31,351 nucleotides of DNA from Reclinomonas americana ATCC 50394 (lineage: Eukaryota > Jakobida > Jakobea > Jakobida), in NCBI GenBank assembly GCA_048213135.1, contig PS015533.1, forward strand, positions 1 to 31,351, read 5' to 3'. The notes beneath the pieces were generated by a model. It made no database searches. It was given only the letters and a program-made list of their open reading frames with translations, and had not been told where the DNA came from. Made by a program: the position numbers and the translations under genes. Positions 1 to 11,767 of the stretch are shown here, one piece after another; the first letter of the stretch is position 1; the number at the start of each line of letters is the position of its first letter.

Positions 1-64
1 TAAGAAGAAAGTTAGTTCTTGACTGAGCAAAGTTCGCAACGCAGTGACAGCAACAGAGACTCAC

Positions 65-1566
65 CACACGGGCTGGTAGTTGACAATGCTGCATGTGCCC
101 CAAGCACCGCAGTAGTTGGTGGGGCATGAGTTGCTCGGCGGGACGTCGCACTTGGCGCCAGTGTAGCCGCCAGTGCATGTGCTGCGTTTACAAATCTTTG
201 TGAGGAGACGTGGCTCTTGTCACCCACAACAATGACGGTCACAACACACGTACCACGTGGGAGTGTTGTTGACGATGCTGCACGTGCCGTACTGGCCACA
301 TGAGTAGGTCTGGCACGTCGGCTGCAGGCCTGGTCGGCACAAGAAAACGGAATCAGTTAAGTAGCACAAGCGCAAGCCGCAGCGGTGAAACACAACTGGT
401 AATGAGCGGGGTCAAGTCGTTCAACGGCGCAATTACGTCCTTCAGAAGCAGCGCGTCGGCGCCTGCAGATGAGAAGTCAACAGTCAGCCACAATATAAAC
501 GCCCTCACCTACAAGTCTGCACGCAAACGCACTGTTTGGCGGAGGCACGTCGCACTTGGCACCAGTGTAGCCGTAGAAACACACGCTGTGTTGTCGGAGA
601 GCCACAGTAAATAAAACATTGCGCGACAAGAGAAACGCACACAAAGTCGTACCAGGTCGGCGATCCATTGACAACCTTGCACAGGCCATTGGCCGCGCAT
701 TGGTAGTTGGCGCACGTTCCGGTCGGCGGGTTCTGGCATCGGTCTCCCGAGTATCCATTGGCGCAGTTGCTGTGCGACGACGGAAGAAGAAGAGAAACCA
801 ACAATGTGTGTCAGCGAGAGCTTTTCAGATGGCTGGTGGTATGGGTATGTGATCAACGCACCACGACGCTTTGCCGTACGAGTCAACCACGCAGGCACCC
901 TGATTGTTGCAAGAGCCAGCATTGGTGCAGAAGAGCGGCGGGTTCGGCGAGCCAGTCAGGCACTGGTAGTCGGCCTGCAGCACGCGGTACTGGGCGCAAT
1001 CCGACGAGTCGTAGTCGCTGACCTTGGCCCAGCAGCCGGCCTGCTTGTTGCAGAACGGCGCCAGCTTGGAAGTCACGTCGATCACAGTGGCACAGTACGA
1101 CGGCGAGCTGAGGACAGCACCGCAGCCGTCGGTTGTCACCGCCAGGCGCAGAGTGATCTGGCTGATGGAAATGTAGGTGTTGGCCGGGCACGTCACGTCA
1201 AGCGTGTTTGCCAAGCAGCCAGTGTGGGTGATACTGGCAGACGACTCGCCGAAGAGTTGCGCATCGTCATTGTCGAGCAGCCTGCCAGAGGCTGCGCAAA
1301 GAATGTGTGAGTTGCGCGCGCGCGAAATGTGACCGTTGCGCGCGGGAATGCATGAAAAAAGTGCATCTCTTTTTCGCTGTGTGTGTGTCTCTCTTTCTCT
1401 CCACCTCGCCACTCTCGCGCACGCACACATCGACCGTTGATGACGCACACGTCGTCGGTATGTTCGAATCACATGAGAGTGAGAGAGAGAGAGACTCACC
1501 GTGAGCGGAGCACAGCACGACCAGCAGCAACAGCGCCAACGCGGAGATTGCACGCGCGCGCATCAT
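65..1566 (-). CDS. Secreted SUEL-type lectin domain plus EGF-like repeats protein (3' end outside window)
   Basis: Probable extracellular or cell-surface carbohydrate-binding protein. The start at 1566 opens a signal peptide (two Met, Arg-Ala-Arg, then a Leu/Ala/Val core ending CSAH). Exons by eye: 1500-1566, 862-1291, 653-769, 533-585, 397-462, 254-329, 65-181; the gene continues past position 1. Exon 2 encodes a roughly 95-residue domain with the cysteine and hydrophobic spacing of the sea-urchin-egg-lectin/galactose-binding family (LDVTCP, YISIS, SYCATV, FCNKQAGC, LQADYQC). Three complete EGF-like modules and the start of a fourth follow, with ends such as GYSGDRC and GYTGAKC. The introns inside the EGF modules all split a Cys codon as TG|C. 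A 22-residue linker exon (397-462) separates the second and third modules. The lectin assignment rests on spacing alone, so sugar specificity cannot be given. About 308 residues are visible. Confidence 0.8.
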
Positions 1567-2199
1567 TGATTGATTGGGGACTGGGATTGAGGGAGGAGAG
1601 AGAGGGGAAGGACGGGGCCACGGAGACGGAGAATGTCAATCCGGGAACGAGTTTCGCTTCTCTCACACACGCGAAAAAATGGAAAATTGTAACGGGTGGC
1701 GACCAGACTTTCCGTTATGAGCGGGGCGGTGCTGGCGGTGCTGCCCACAGTGCTGAACCTATGCGGTTGCTGATGCACTGTGTCGGCAGATAACGCAACG
1801 CGCGCTGTGCCTTGGCAGGGAGAGAATGACGAGAAAGTCGTATTCGCCCGCCACGCGAATTGCCTGTGTTTTGGCGCCACACGCGCGCCTCGCGATCGAG
1901 TCGATGCACCAAGTTCGATCCTGTCGACAACTGCCAACTTCCGCCGTAGTGTGTGTGTGCGTGTGTGTCATCACAGTTTCCTGCCAAACCGGAGCGGTGG
2001 GCGACGACCACATGAGCGTTGTTTACGCGCCAATACGTTACAAGGACTGACTGCGAAAAGCGCCTTCGCAGCACGATTTCCGTAAACATGCCGTTACCTG
2101 TGCAGGAGTACTGGCTGTTTGTGCCGATCGCTTACGATCAGTGGAGGAGCCCTTCGTCTGCGGGGACGCAGCCCAGCATGCTGCAGAACGCCAGTGGCG
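1567..2199. other. Intergenic region between two same-strand genes
   Basis: These 633 bases lie between the stop of the armadillo gene and the start of the lectin/EGF gene, both on the minus strand. The stretch is the largest gap without a gene inside the assembled block. It should hold the 3' UTR of the first and the promoter of the second. I saw no splice-linked open frame with recognisable protein features, no tRNA-like element and no long repeat beyond a short GT run near 1950-1968. Confidence 0.6.
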
Positions 2200-5100
2200 T
2201 TACGCACCCGGCGACGATGGCGCAGACGGTGGCGACTGGGCGCGTTCCGGGCTGCGCATCTTGCTGCTCGTGAGACACAATTGCACTAGTTCCAGCCCGG
2301 CTCTTTGCACGCTCTGCACAGATTGAAGGAAGTTCAATCGTATGCTGCCACAAAGTCGCAAAAACAGTAAACGACACAGGTAGTCACCTCATCGTCTTTC
2401 CACACGTGTTCAAGGTTGCCGCTGAGCAGCTCGACGCCCTCGTTGGACATGAACAGTGCCATGTTTGCCATGTCTTCCCCACAAAACGAAGCCGGTGAGG
2501 CACGGCGGAGAACAGTCGGGTCAACACATTCTCTCACCCACCATATTTGATGGCGCACTCAATGGTGCGCAACACTGCTCGTGTAAACGACGGCAAACCA
2601 GCGAAACGTCGTGTTAGGTCAAGCAACGCCACTGCATTCGGCGAGACACTGGTTCAGTCACTGGTATGAGTGCAAGAGAAAAATGTACCATTGCGATTGC
2701 AGACCGACACCGCCGAGCTCGCCAAACTGCGCGCTACTCTCGGGAACTGTGTGCATGGGGGTGGTGGTGGTAAGACACACCACGGTCCGTGGATGGCAAT
2801 CAAGCAGCTGAGGAGCTCACCAAACTCAATGGCGTGCGCAATCAACTCGACCAGCGCCAACGCAGCGCTTTCGTTCTCGGCATGCAGTCGCAGACCTTCG
2901 ACAGCAAACTTTACACCCCCCAGGTACTGGAACGCCTGCGGCCAGAGAGACGAGAAACAAGCTTTGGTATGAGAACACACACGCGCATTTGTCGCACAGT
3001 CTTGTGTGCGCACCACACGATTTTCCGCATCTGCACCGCATCGACAGTGAGAAGAAGTGGAGCAGGAAAAAACAACATCACACGTTCGCACCGAGCAGGA
3101 GAGCCTCACACAGTGCCCTTGCCATGGCCTCGGTCACGGCAGCGTTGCGAAGTTTGGCCTCCATACCCTTGACAACCTCGTCCACACACTCACTGGCGCC
3201 AATCGCACGCATGTTTAGCGGTGCTGTGTCACGAACAAGCGAGCAGTGAGGCCACCTGGAGCAGTTTCGAACACATTGACAGCATCGACAGCTCACCATC
3301 TTGCAGCGACACATGCAGCATGCGGTAGAGCTCTACCAGCATGTCGTCCGCATCTCCACGAGCGTGCCGACGGAGTACCTTGGTCACGGCGACATACCCA
3401 TCGGCCAGGTAGAGCTCACGTTGAGCACGTGCATCTGCGCCAGCAGCGTGAGAGACGCAAAAAACCACGTAGGCGTGAACGACGCGAGCCTCACCATCGC
3501 GTTGCAGCGCCTGCATGGCTCGAAAGGCCTGCAGCAGCACCGATGTCGATTGCACATGTTCCTCCAAGACTTTGAGCACGGCACGCACAGCGCCGTGTCG
3601 CACCAGATTGATTCGATTCTCTGGCACTGCAGCGACNNNNNNNNNNNNNNNNNNNNNNNNNNNNNNNNNNNNNNNNNNNNNNNNNNNNNNNNNNNNNNNN
3701 NNNNNNNNNNNNNNNNNNNNNNNNNNNNNNNNNNNNNNNNNNNNNNNNNNNNNNNNNNNNNNNNNNNNNNNNNNNNNNNNNNNNNNNNNNNNNNNNNNNN
3801 NNNNNNNNNNNNNNNNNNNNNNNNNNNNNNNNNNNNNNNNNNNNNNNNNNNNNNNNNNNNNNNNNNNNNNNNNNNNNNNNNNNNNNNNNNNNNNNNNNNN
3901 NNNNNNNNNNNNNNNNNNNNNNNNNNNNNNNNNNNNNNNNNNNNNNNNNNNNNNNNNNNNNNNNNNNNNNNNNNNNNNNNNNNNNNNNNNNNNNNNNNNN
4001 NNNNNNNNNNNNNNNNNNNNNNNNNNNNNNNNNNNNNNNNNNNNNNNNNNNNNNNNNNNNNNNNNNNNNNNNNNNNNNNNNNNNNNNNNNNNNNNNNNNN
4101 NNNNNNNNNNNNNNNNNNNNNNNNNNNNNNNNNNNNNNNNNNNNNNNNNNNNNNNNNNNNNNNNNNNNNNNNNNNNNNNNNNNNNNNNNNNNNNNNNNNN
4201 NNNNNNNNNNNNNNNNNNNNNNNNNNNNNNNNNNNNNNNNNNNNNNNNNNNNNNNNNNNNNNNNNNNNNNNNNNNNNNNNNNNNNNNNNNNNNNNNNNNN
4301 NNNNNNNNNNNNNNNNNNNNNNNNNNNNNNNNNNNNNNNNNNNNNNNGGGAGTGCATGCGTGCGCACCAAACATGGCCTGCCAGAGGACGGCGCACGCCG
4401 GTATCACCATCGTCGCATTGTCAAGGTACAATTGCAGAGCCATGCACACAGTTCGTATGCCAAACGCTTCGCCAAACTGCGCACGGCGAGTGGGCGCTGC
4501 GCATGCAGTATTCAGGGCAGATGCACGAGGGAGCCGTGCGCCACCATCCATCCCTTCGCAACTCGTCAGCACACTCTGCAGCGCGCCGCAGGCAGCCTCG
4601 GCGACCCTCTCCTTGTTCATGTGCTGCTCCAACAGCTGCACCATCAGCTCCACGCCACCCTTGTCGTCAAAGGCTGCAGCCGCCGATGCTGCGCGGACCT
4701 TTTGTGTCAGTGTCACTGATGGCAAAACAGCACGTTGTTCTCGCAACGCAACCACACAGCGCGGCGGCCGAGAATGCCCGCGCCGTCCACTCCACCACGA
4801 ATGGATTCGCCGCATGTTGGCGCACGATGGTGAGCGCCAGCTCGATACCGCCGCTCTCCTGGAACTCTTGTGCATTGACCGCTGTGTGCATGGGAGTCGG
4901 ACTCATAATTCTCCTCTCACACCGCAGCGGCGCATCACGCAACGACATCGAGTGCACGCGGCATGCAAACAAAACATCGCCGGCTTGATCACACTCGCGT
5001 CGGCCTTGTGCTTGTCCAGGCTCTCCACAAGCACACGAAGCAGGTACATTTCACGAAACACATCACGACCAGCAGCATCTGCTCACGCACCGAGTGAGAC

Positions 5101-5460
5101 ACGGACCCGCACGGCACGCCAAGAAAACAACAACATCGCTTACCTTGCTGCATGGCATAACCGAGCACACTCCAGATCCACTTCATCACCGGCGCCACCT
5201 CCACGTGCGTCTCGCACAACTCAACACACGCCGCATAGCCGTCGCACTCGGCAAACCGGCGCGCATTCGCGACACCTACACAGCACAGACTTCAGCGCAC
5301 ACACACATACAAGCACACTCACATNNNNNNNNNNNNNNNNNNNNGTCACTCCCATCATCATCATCGTCGTTGGTGAGCTGCGCCAGCATGCGCACAGTGC
5401 TTCTCACGTGCGCCACATCGAACTCTGCGGACGCTCAGAGATGAGAGAGTGAAGAAGAGA

Positions 5461-5491
<31 letters not shown>

Positions 5492-5623
5492 TGTGTGACC
5501 TGGATCAGTGGCGGCGCGTGGACTGATCACTGTGGATAGTGTCGGCGATGACGCGCGTTGCATGATTGACGTTTGTTGCGCAAGGGTCACCGCGAAATTC
5601 CACACAGCTTCAGACACTTGCAT
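2200..5623 (-). CDS. Armadillo-repeat protein (internal assembly gap)
   Basis: Tandem ARM-repeat scaffold protein, presumably a soluble protein-binding solenoid; the partner is unknown. Exons by eye: 5500-5623, 5350-5424, 5144-5275, about 4944-5078, 4753-4881, 4563-4688, 4368-4496, then the gap at 3637-4347, then 3495-3626, 3297-3434, 3110-3223, 3014-3030, 2821-2935, 2711-2746, 2542-2631, 2388-2473, 2200-2313 (TAA). About 570 residues are visible. Repeats follow the pattern of a GG-V/I turn, a helix with L..L..H, then V..A...L (for example ESGGIELALTIVRQH, LGGVKFAVEGL, ELGGVALLDLTRRF). Most exons are 114-138 nt, phase 1, and encode one repeat each. The C-terminal tail is Ser/Pro rich. The start at 5623 is the first in-frame ATG, but repeat-like residues precede it in frame, so an upstream exon is possible. 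More repeats are probably hidden in the gap. Confidence 0.8.
3637..4347. other. Assembly gap (711 N) inside the armadillo gene
   Basis: The run of N falls between two complete ARM exons. The donor of the exon ending at 4368 and the acceptor before 3626 are both readable, so the gap begins and ends inside introns. At one repeat per roughly 200 bases (exon plus intron), several repeat exons may be missing. Confidence 0.95.
5325..5344. other. Assembly gap (20 N) in an intron
   Basis: This short gap sits in the second intron of the armadillo gene. Donor (5349) and acceptor (5276) are both visible and in matching phase, so no coding sequence needs to be missing. The flanks are AC-rich. Confidence 0.9.
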
Positions 5624-5659
5624 ATCATCGTGACGCACAGTGCCCTCACGCACTCTGCA
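5624..5659. promoter_or_regulatory. Very short divergent promoter interval
   Basis: Only 36 bases separate the inferred ATG of the armadillo gene (minus, 5623) from that of the FN3 gene (plus, 5660). A TGACGCA element, similar to an ATF/CRE-type half site, lies at about 5631-5637. No TATA box was seen. Core promoter elements must lie within this interval or overlap the two 5' coding regions or the first intron of the FN3 gene. Confidence 0.5.
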
Positions 5660-8600
5660 ATGAGGACACCGCGCGGTGCATGTTGACTGTCTCTCTCTTG
5701 CTCTCTCTTTCACATGTCTGACTCTCTCTCTTTCACACAGTGCGGCCTCTCGCTGCGGTGCTGCTGTTGTTGTTGCTGTGTGCACTGTGTGTGAGTGGCG
5801 CGTCCACTGTGACCACTGTGGTGACGAGCAATAGCGTGGCTGATGGGTCACCCGCGGCACCGCTCAACTTGCGCGCGACTCTGGCCATTGGTGCCTCGCA
5901 GTTCCTCTCAGTCGAGTCCGACAATCAGATTGCTCTCGTGTGGGACCCGTTGCGTCGCTCTCTCTCTCTGCCCACGCACACACACACTCTCTCACTTACA
6001 CGCACTGTGGAGCAGTCCGCTAAACTCGGGCAACGCGGCCATCACCGACTATGGCGTGCAGATTACGGAGAATGGCGTGCTGCGCAAGACCGACACCCTG
6101 CTGGGCAGCAGCAGCACGACGGCCATTACACTGACGGCCTTTAGCAACTCGCTGGTGCAGGGTGTCACGTACAGATTTGCTGTGTATGCCGTCAACTTGT
6201 ACGGTCGAGGCCCGCTGTCGCCGTTTGTCGAGGTCCAGAATCCCACTGCTGGTGAGTCGCTCTTCTCATTGTCTCTCTCTCTTTCTTTCCTCCTTTCGCG
6301 TTGCTCACCTCGCCGTGCAGCCACACCCGGTGCACCGTCGGCCTTGCAAGTCAAGTACATTCTGGCGCGCAGTGTGGTTCTCACGTGGACCGCCCCGCAA
6401 TTGTTTGGTGCGGCGGCGACCGCGGGCAACAATCTGCTGGTGTCGCCGTTCTACGTCATGCAGCAGCGCTCCACCAGGGACAACGCGTGGTCGTCGAGCA
6501 CGCTGTCGTCGGATAACTTTACCGGCGGTGCGGGCGACATGCAGGCCACAGTGGCCAATCTGACGCCATCGACGCGCTACGAGTTCCGCGTGCGTGCACG
6601 CAACTCGTGGGGATATGGCACGTGGAGCTTCTCGCTTCAGGTGACCACAGCCAGCTCGGGTGCGTCGCGTTGGTGCCGAGAGAGGAGAGCGCAGCACCTG
6701 TGAGTGCGTTTGTCTAATTCTTGTACTTTTACTTCTTCTTCTGCCAGGCATGACACCCGATCCGCCGTCGCTTGCGTCGGTGGTGTTCTCTGACATCACG
6801 TCAACGTCGGTGCGCTTGACGTGGTCGGCTCCCATTCGTATCGGTCGGCCGCTGATTGGCCCGTACTACGGAGTGGAGATGGCGTCGACGCAAATCGGCC
6901 AGTTCCGCGGCATTGGTACCGCCACGTCCTTGTACACCGACCCGGTCACGGGTCTCGTCACGGGCGGCACCGTGGTGGCCTCGAACTTGGATCCCGACGT
7001 CTCCTACTTGTTTCGCATCTGTGCAGTCAACGAGGTCGGCGCCGGTCCGTGGACGACATCGCCAGTGTTGTATCCGTCGACCGCCACCGCGGCAACCACC
7101 ACAGCCTCGCAAGGTGAGTCTCGGTGTATGCCACCCGCCCTCCTCCTTCTCCCTCTCCCCTTTTTAATAGTGTCTCGCTCTCTTGCGTTGCAGCGCCTGG
7201 GCCGGTGCCTGTGTGCGCCATGGAGGATGTGCGCACGTGGACGGGCGGACTGACGTCGTCCATGGTGCTGCGAATCACGCGGCCCACGATTCTCGGTGCC
7301 CAGCTGTCCACCTCCGAGCCCTACAAGATCGACTTGTCGTCGTGCACTGTCTTGGGAGGCACAGCACCGACCATCTCGTTTGCTTCCGACGCCAGCACCG
7401 CCAGTGTGACTCAGGTCACCATCACCAACATTGTCACTGGCCTCAATGCACCGTCCTCGTGCAGACCGACGGTGCGCGCCCAGGTGTCGTCGACACGCTT
7501 GTCGGCCACCAGCGTCACCTGCGGCGCAGTGGCCGTGGACTTTTCCGTGGCCCAGGTGCGTACTCTGTATCTTTTCCAGTCGTAGCAGAGAAGTACACGT
7601 AACCACGGAAACCTGCACGGCAGACTCGCCCGTCGGCTTCCACAGTAGCGCCCGTGATTGTCTCGCAAGGTGTCGGCTTTGTGACGTTGTTCGTGACACG
7701 GCCTGTGCTGTGCGGTATCAACGGCATCAAGTCGTACGCTTACCTGTACGGCACGTCGGTGCCCGTGGCGCCCACCATCGAGTTCCTGCTGCAAGATGGC
7801 ACGTTTACCACCACCGAGCCCGCCTTCCTGACCACGCAGACATTTACCGTGCGCATCAAGTCCACGACATTTGTCGCCGGCAGCTCCGCAGTGGTGCAAG
7901 TGAGTCTCTCTCTCTCTCTCTGTCTGCTCTCCCGATTTCTCACTCAATTGTCGTCGCCGTAGGTCACCCCACAAGACACCGCCGGCACATCGGCGGCGAC
8001 GGGTGCCAGCACTGCGCCGACCAATATCCCGCTCACCACCTTGCAGCCGCCAGCATTGGTGCTGGCGTCGCCGTCGGTATATGACGTGACAGACAGCGGC
8101 TTCACTGTGATGTGGAAGTTGCCGACGTCCACCGGCGGGGGCAAGCCTGTGGCGCCCTACTACATGGTCCGTCGCCGCTCTCTTCTTTCGCGCCTCTCCG
8201 CGCTCGTCTCTCACATGCTTTGCCGTGCGCTGTCGCGCAGGTTTTGTATCGAGAATCAGGAAGCACGGATCCGCCCACGACCGCCAGTGGTAGTCTCATT
8301 CAGCCATTTGGCGCCCAGCCTCGATTCGCACTCGTTGGTCTCCTCAGTGACACACTGTACGACGTGACGGTGACCCGCTGTGCTCTGCGCGGTTCCTTTA
8401 TCGCCGCCTTGCGCTCACGCGTACTCTCGACTCGCAGATTTACCAGGTGGTCGACGGCGGCAGCAACACAAACGGCCAGTCCACCGGAATCAGCTCGATT
8501 CACACAGCCGTCGGTATGTGTGTTGTGTTGTGGAGCGTACCACGCCAGCATCTGACATTGGGTGGTGGTGGTTTGCGTTTTTTTTGTTGTAGCTCGTTCA

Positions 8601-11600
8601 TCGCCGCCAAAGATCTCTTTCCGCTTCATCACCGACGTGTCGGTGACCGTGTTTATTCAGGACCCGGTAGTGATTGGGTCGGCGTTCACCAGTACACGAT
8701 ACTCGATTTCGATCAGTCGAGCCGGCGAGCGGTACATGGACGACTGCGCAGTCACGAGCACCGCGACTGTGCCGGGCGGGTACGCCATTGGCGTGTCGGG
8801 GTGTCGATTCGCTGCGAACTCGTCGTTTTCTGTGGTCGTTGCGTTGTCTTTCTTTTTGTGGCCCTCCCAAATCAGTCGTCAGTGGGTCCAACTGTATTGC
8901 GTGCCAGGCGCGCGCGCAAACTCTGGGTGCTGGCTCCGGTGTCGATGCCAACGTCGGCTCGTTCTCGACCACACCTGCCGGTGGCGTGCCCTCTGCCGCC
9001 GCATCCATTACCAGCAGTCGACGCATCGCGTCCAACTCGATCGAGCTCACGTGGACTGCTCCGCTGCTGGTCGGTCAAGGAGGCCTCACCTCGCCGTTCT
9101 ACGAGGTGCGATTCCAGAACCAGAACACGGCAGGCACTCGCGAGATTGCGGCGAGCATTACCGTTGTCGGCACTATCGATGCCACCACGTACGAGAACAC
9201 GGCAGTGATCACGCTGCCGAGCGCAAACACCGCGTACAGCATTCGAGTGCGTTGCTTTGGCCTTTTTTTTGGACTTTGAATCTCTTGTTTGTCCACGACT
9301 CGCTCAGTGATCTCGTTCGCCAGGTGTACTCGAGGAACGCACAACCGACGAACTTTGGGCCTGGCAGTGTGCCCCTCGTGATTGCGACAGTTCCTGCAGG
9401 TTTGCGTCGTGTGTATTTCGTGACCGCCGTCCGCCTGCTTCTCGCTCACCCCCACGGCACAGTCTCCCTGGCTGGTTTTCCGACCGCGCTGAACGTGCAG
9501 CAGCTCACCACCAAGAGTCTCCTGTTCTTGTGGACGGAGCCGGTGACACTTGGCACACCGACGGTCAGCAGCTACACGGCGTGGTATCGGCTTGTGACCA
9601 GCGGCGCAGAATCAGTGGAGGTCAGTATTGCTCCGACTGTCACCGCGACCGGCGGCCAGGTGCTCGTCAGCAATCTGGCTCCCGGCACCGCCTACGAACT
9701 GGCGGTGTCTGCGATCACGGCATTCGGTGTGGGCTCGCGGCAGACCATGATTGTCACCACGCCGACGGACGGTTCGTTGTGACGGTGCCATTGCAGTGCA
9801 TACCTGTCCATGCTCATTTGTACTGGCCCACAGCCTCGCTGCCGAATGCGCCCACGGACCTCGTCGCTTCTCGCGTGTCGTTCTCCACGTTCTCCGTTCT
9901 ATTCAATCGGCCAGTGGTCATGGGCGGCGGCACCATCTCGTCCTACTCGTTCTGGTACCGCACCGGCACCGCCAATTTCGCCGAGTTCACTCGCCAGTCG
10001 GTGGTCTCACTGTCCACCACTGACGCGACCACGGGCCTGACAAACGACCTGCCCATGCGCATGGACGTGACAAATATGGTCGGTGGTCGCACTGTCGATG
10101 TCAAGGTGACTGAACTTTGCGTGCACCAATCGTGAGTCCTCGCCGGCTCATTCTCCTTCGTACAAGATTCGCGCCGTCAACGAGTTTGGGTTCGGCTCAT
10201 TCAGCTCGTCCATCAGCATCACGTTGCCGTCGCCGAGTTTCGTTGGCACCACTTTGCGCGTGCGTGTGTGATCTTCTTGCAATGTCGCTCATTTTCCTTA
10301 CTCTCTCTCTCTCATTCACAGGCGCCGTCCCCGATTCTCCATTCGGTGTGACCATTTACAATGTGCAACCGACGACATTCACCGTGTCGTGGAAGGAGCC
10401 GGTGACGTACGGTGGCACCGCACTGCTCAGCCCCGGCTTCGTTGTCGAAACATCAATGGGAGGATCGTCGTTCCAGGCGCCGGTGGGCGGATTCCTGTCG
10501 CCCACTACGTACACGGTGACGGCACTGCAGAGCAACACGCTGTATGTTATCCGGGTGTTTGCCATCAACTCCATCGGGCAGAGCATTCCCACCAGCATCA
10601 CCACGGTGACAACGGCCAGCAGCGGCAGTGCTCCGTCGGCGCCACCAACGCCAACCGTGGTCCGTGTGTCGGATGTGTGGGTGGCACTCTCGTGGACGGA
10701 TCCACAACTGGTTGGCGACGCCACGTTCATCACAGAGTGGCGCATTGTTATCTCTTCAAACGGCTGTGACTCGATCACCGTCTTCACTGGCGCAACGAAT
10801 CGCTCCGGCACTGTTTCGGGCCTCGTGCCGAACACTCGGTACTCGGTGTCGCTGATTGCGGCCAACCTGGTCAACAATCGCTTGCAGTCGAGCCCGCAGT
10901 CGCTCGCCACAACATTCACAACCAATTCAGTGGCCGGTGAGTGTGCGCCACGTACACACGCCGCGTGTTCCAACTTGTCCACTCACATGCTGTTGTTGCT
11001 GCAGGTCCGTATCCGGCACCCGTGGTAGTCAGCGCGGCGACCACTAGCGGAACCGCAGTGTTCAACATCCAGTCCTCGTCCACGGCGTCGCCGGGCTCTC
11101 AGTATCCACTTGACACGGGTTTCTACGCGTACGAGGTGGTGCGCGGTCGGCTTGTGAACGAGACCATTTGGGAGACGCTGGAGGTGTCGTCGACGCCGGC
11201 CACCAAGTTTGAGTCGGTGAGCACGGTGACGTTTAGCAACTTGTTCAGCAACACCAAGTACCAGTTCAAGGTGCAAGCCACCAACGGGTACTCCACGGGT
11301 TGGGATGGCACGGTGATTACGTTGACGACCACGTCGCCGATTGTTGGTGAGAGCTGTTGTCCCTGCCGCTATGTGTGTGTGTNNNNNNNNNNNNNNNNNN
11401 NNNNNNNNNNNNNNNNNNNNNNNNNNNNNNNNNNNNNNNNNNNNNNNNNNNNNNNNNNNNNNNNNNNNNNNNNNNNNNNNNNNNNNNNNNNNNNNNNNNN
11501 NNNNNNNNNNNNNNNNNNNNNNNNNNNNNNNNNNNNNNNNNNNNNNNNNNNNNNNNNNNNNNNNNNNNNNNNNNNNNNNNNNNNNNNNNNNNNNNNNNNN

Positions 11601-11671
11601 NNNNNNNNNNNNNNNNNNNNNNNNNNNNNNNNNNNNNCGTCGTGTGTGTGTGTGTGTCGTCGTCGTCGTCG

Positions 11672-11767
<96 letters not shown>

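Noticed and set aside
1410-1482. tRNA-like element: a 7-base complementary pair (CACTCTC / GAGAGTG) around a GTTCGAATC B-box-like sequence
   Set aside because: No A box, no convincing D or anticodon arm, and the stem is made of simple CT/GA repeats inside an intron of the lectin/EGF gene. Chance is more likely.
4923-5078. Donor GTGTGAG at 4922 for the fourth armadillo exon
   Set aside because: It would leave a 41-nt intron, shorter than all others. Sites at 4946 or 4943 (the latter GTTGCGT) give 62-65 nt and better repeat register.
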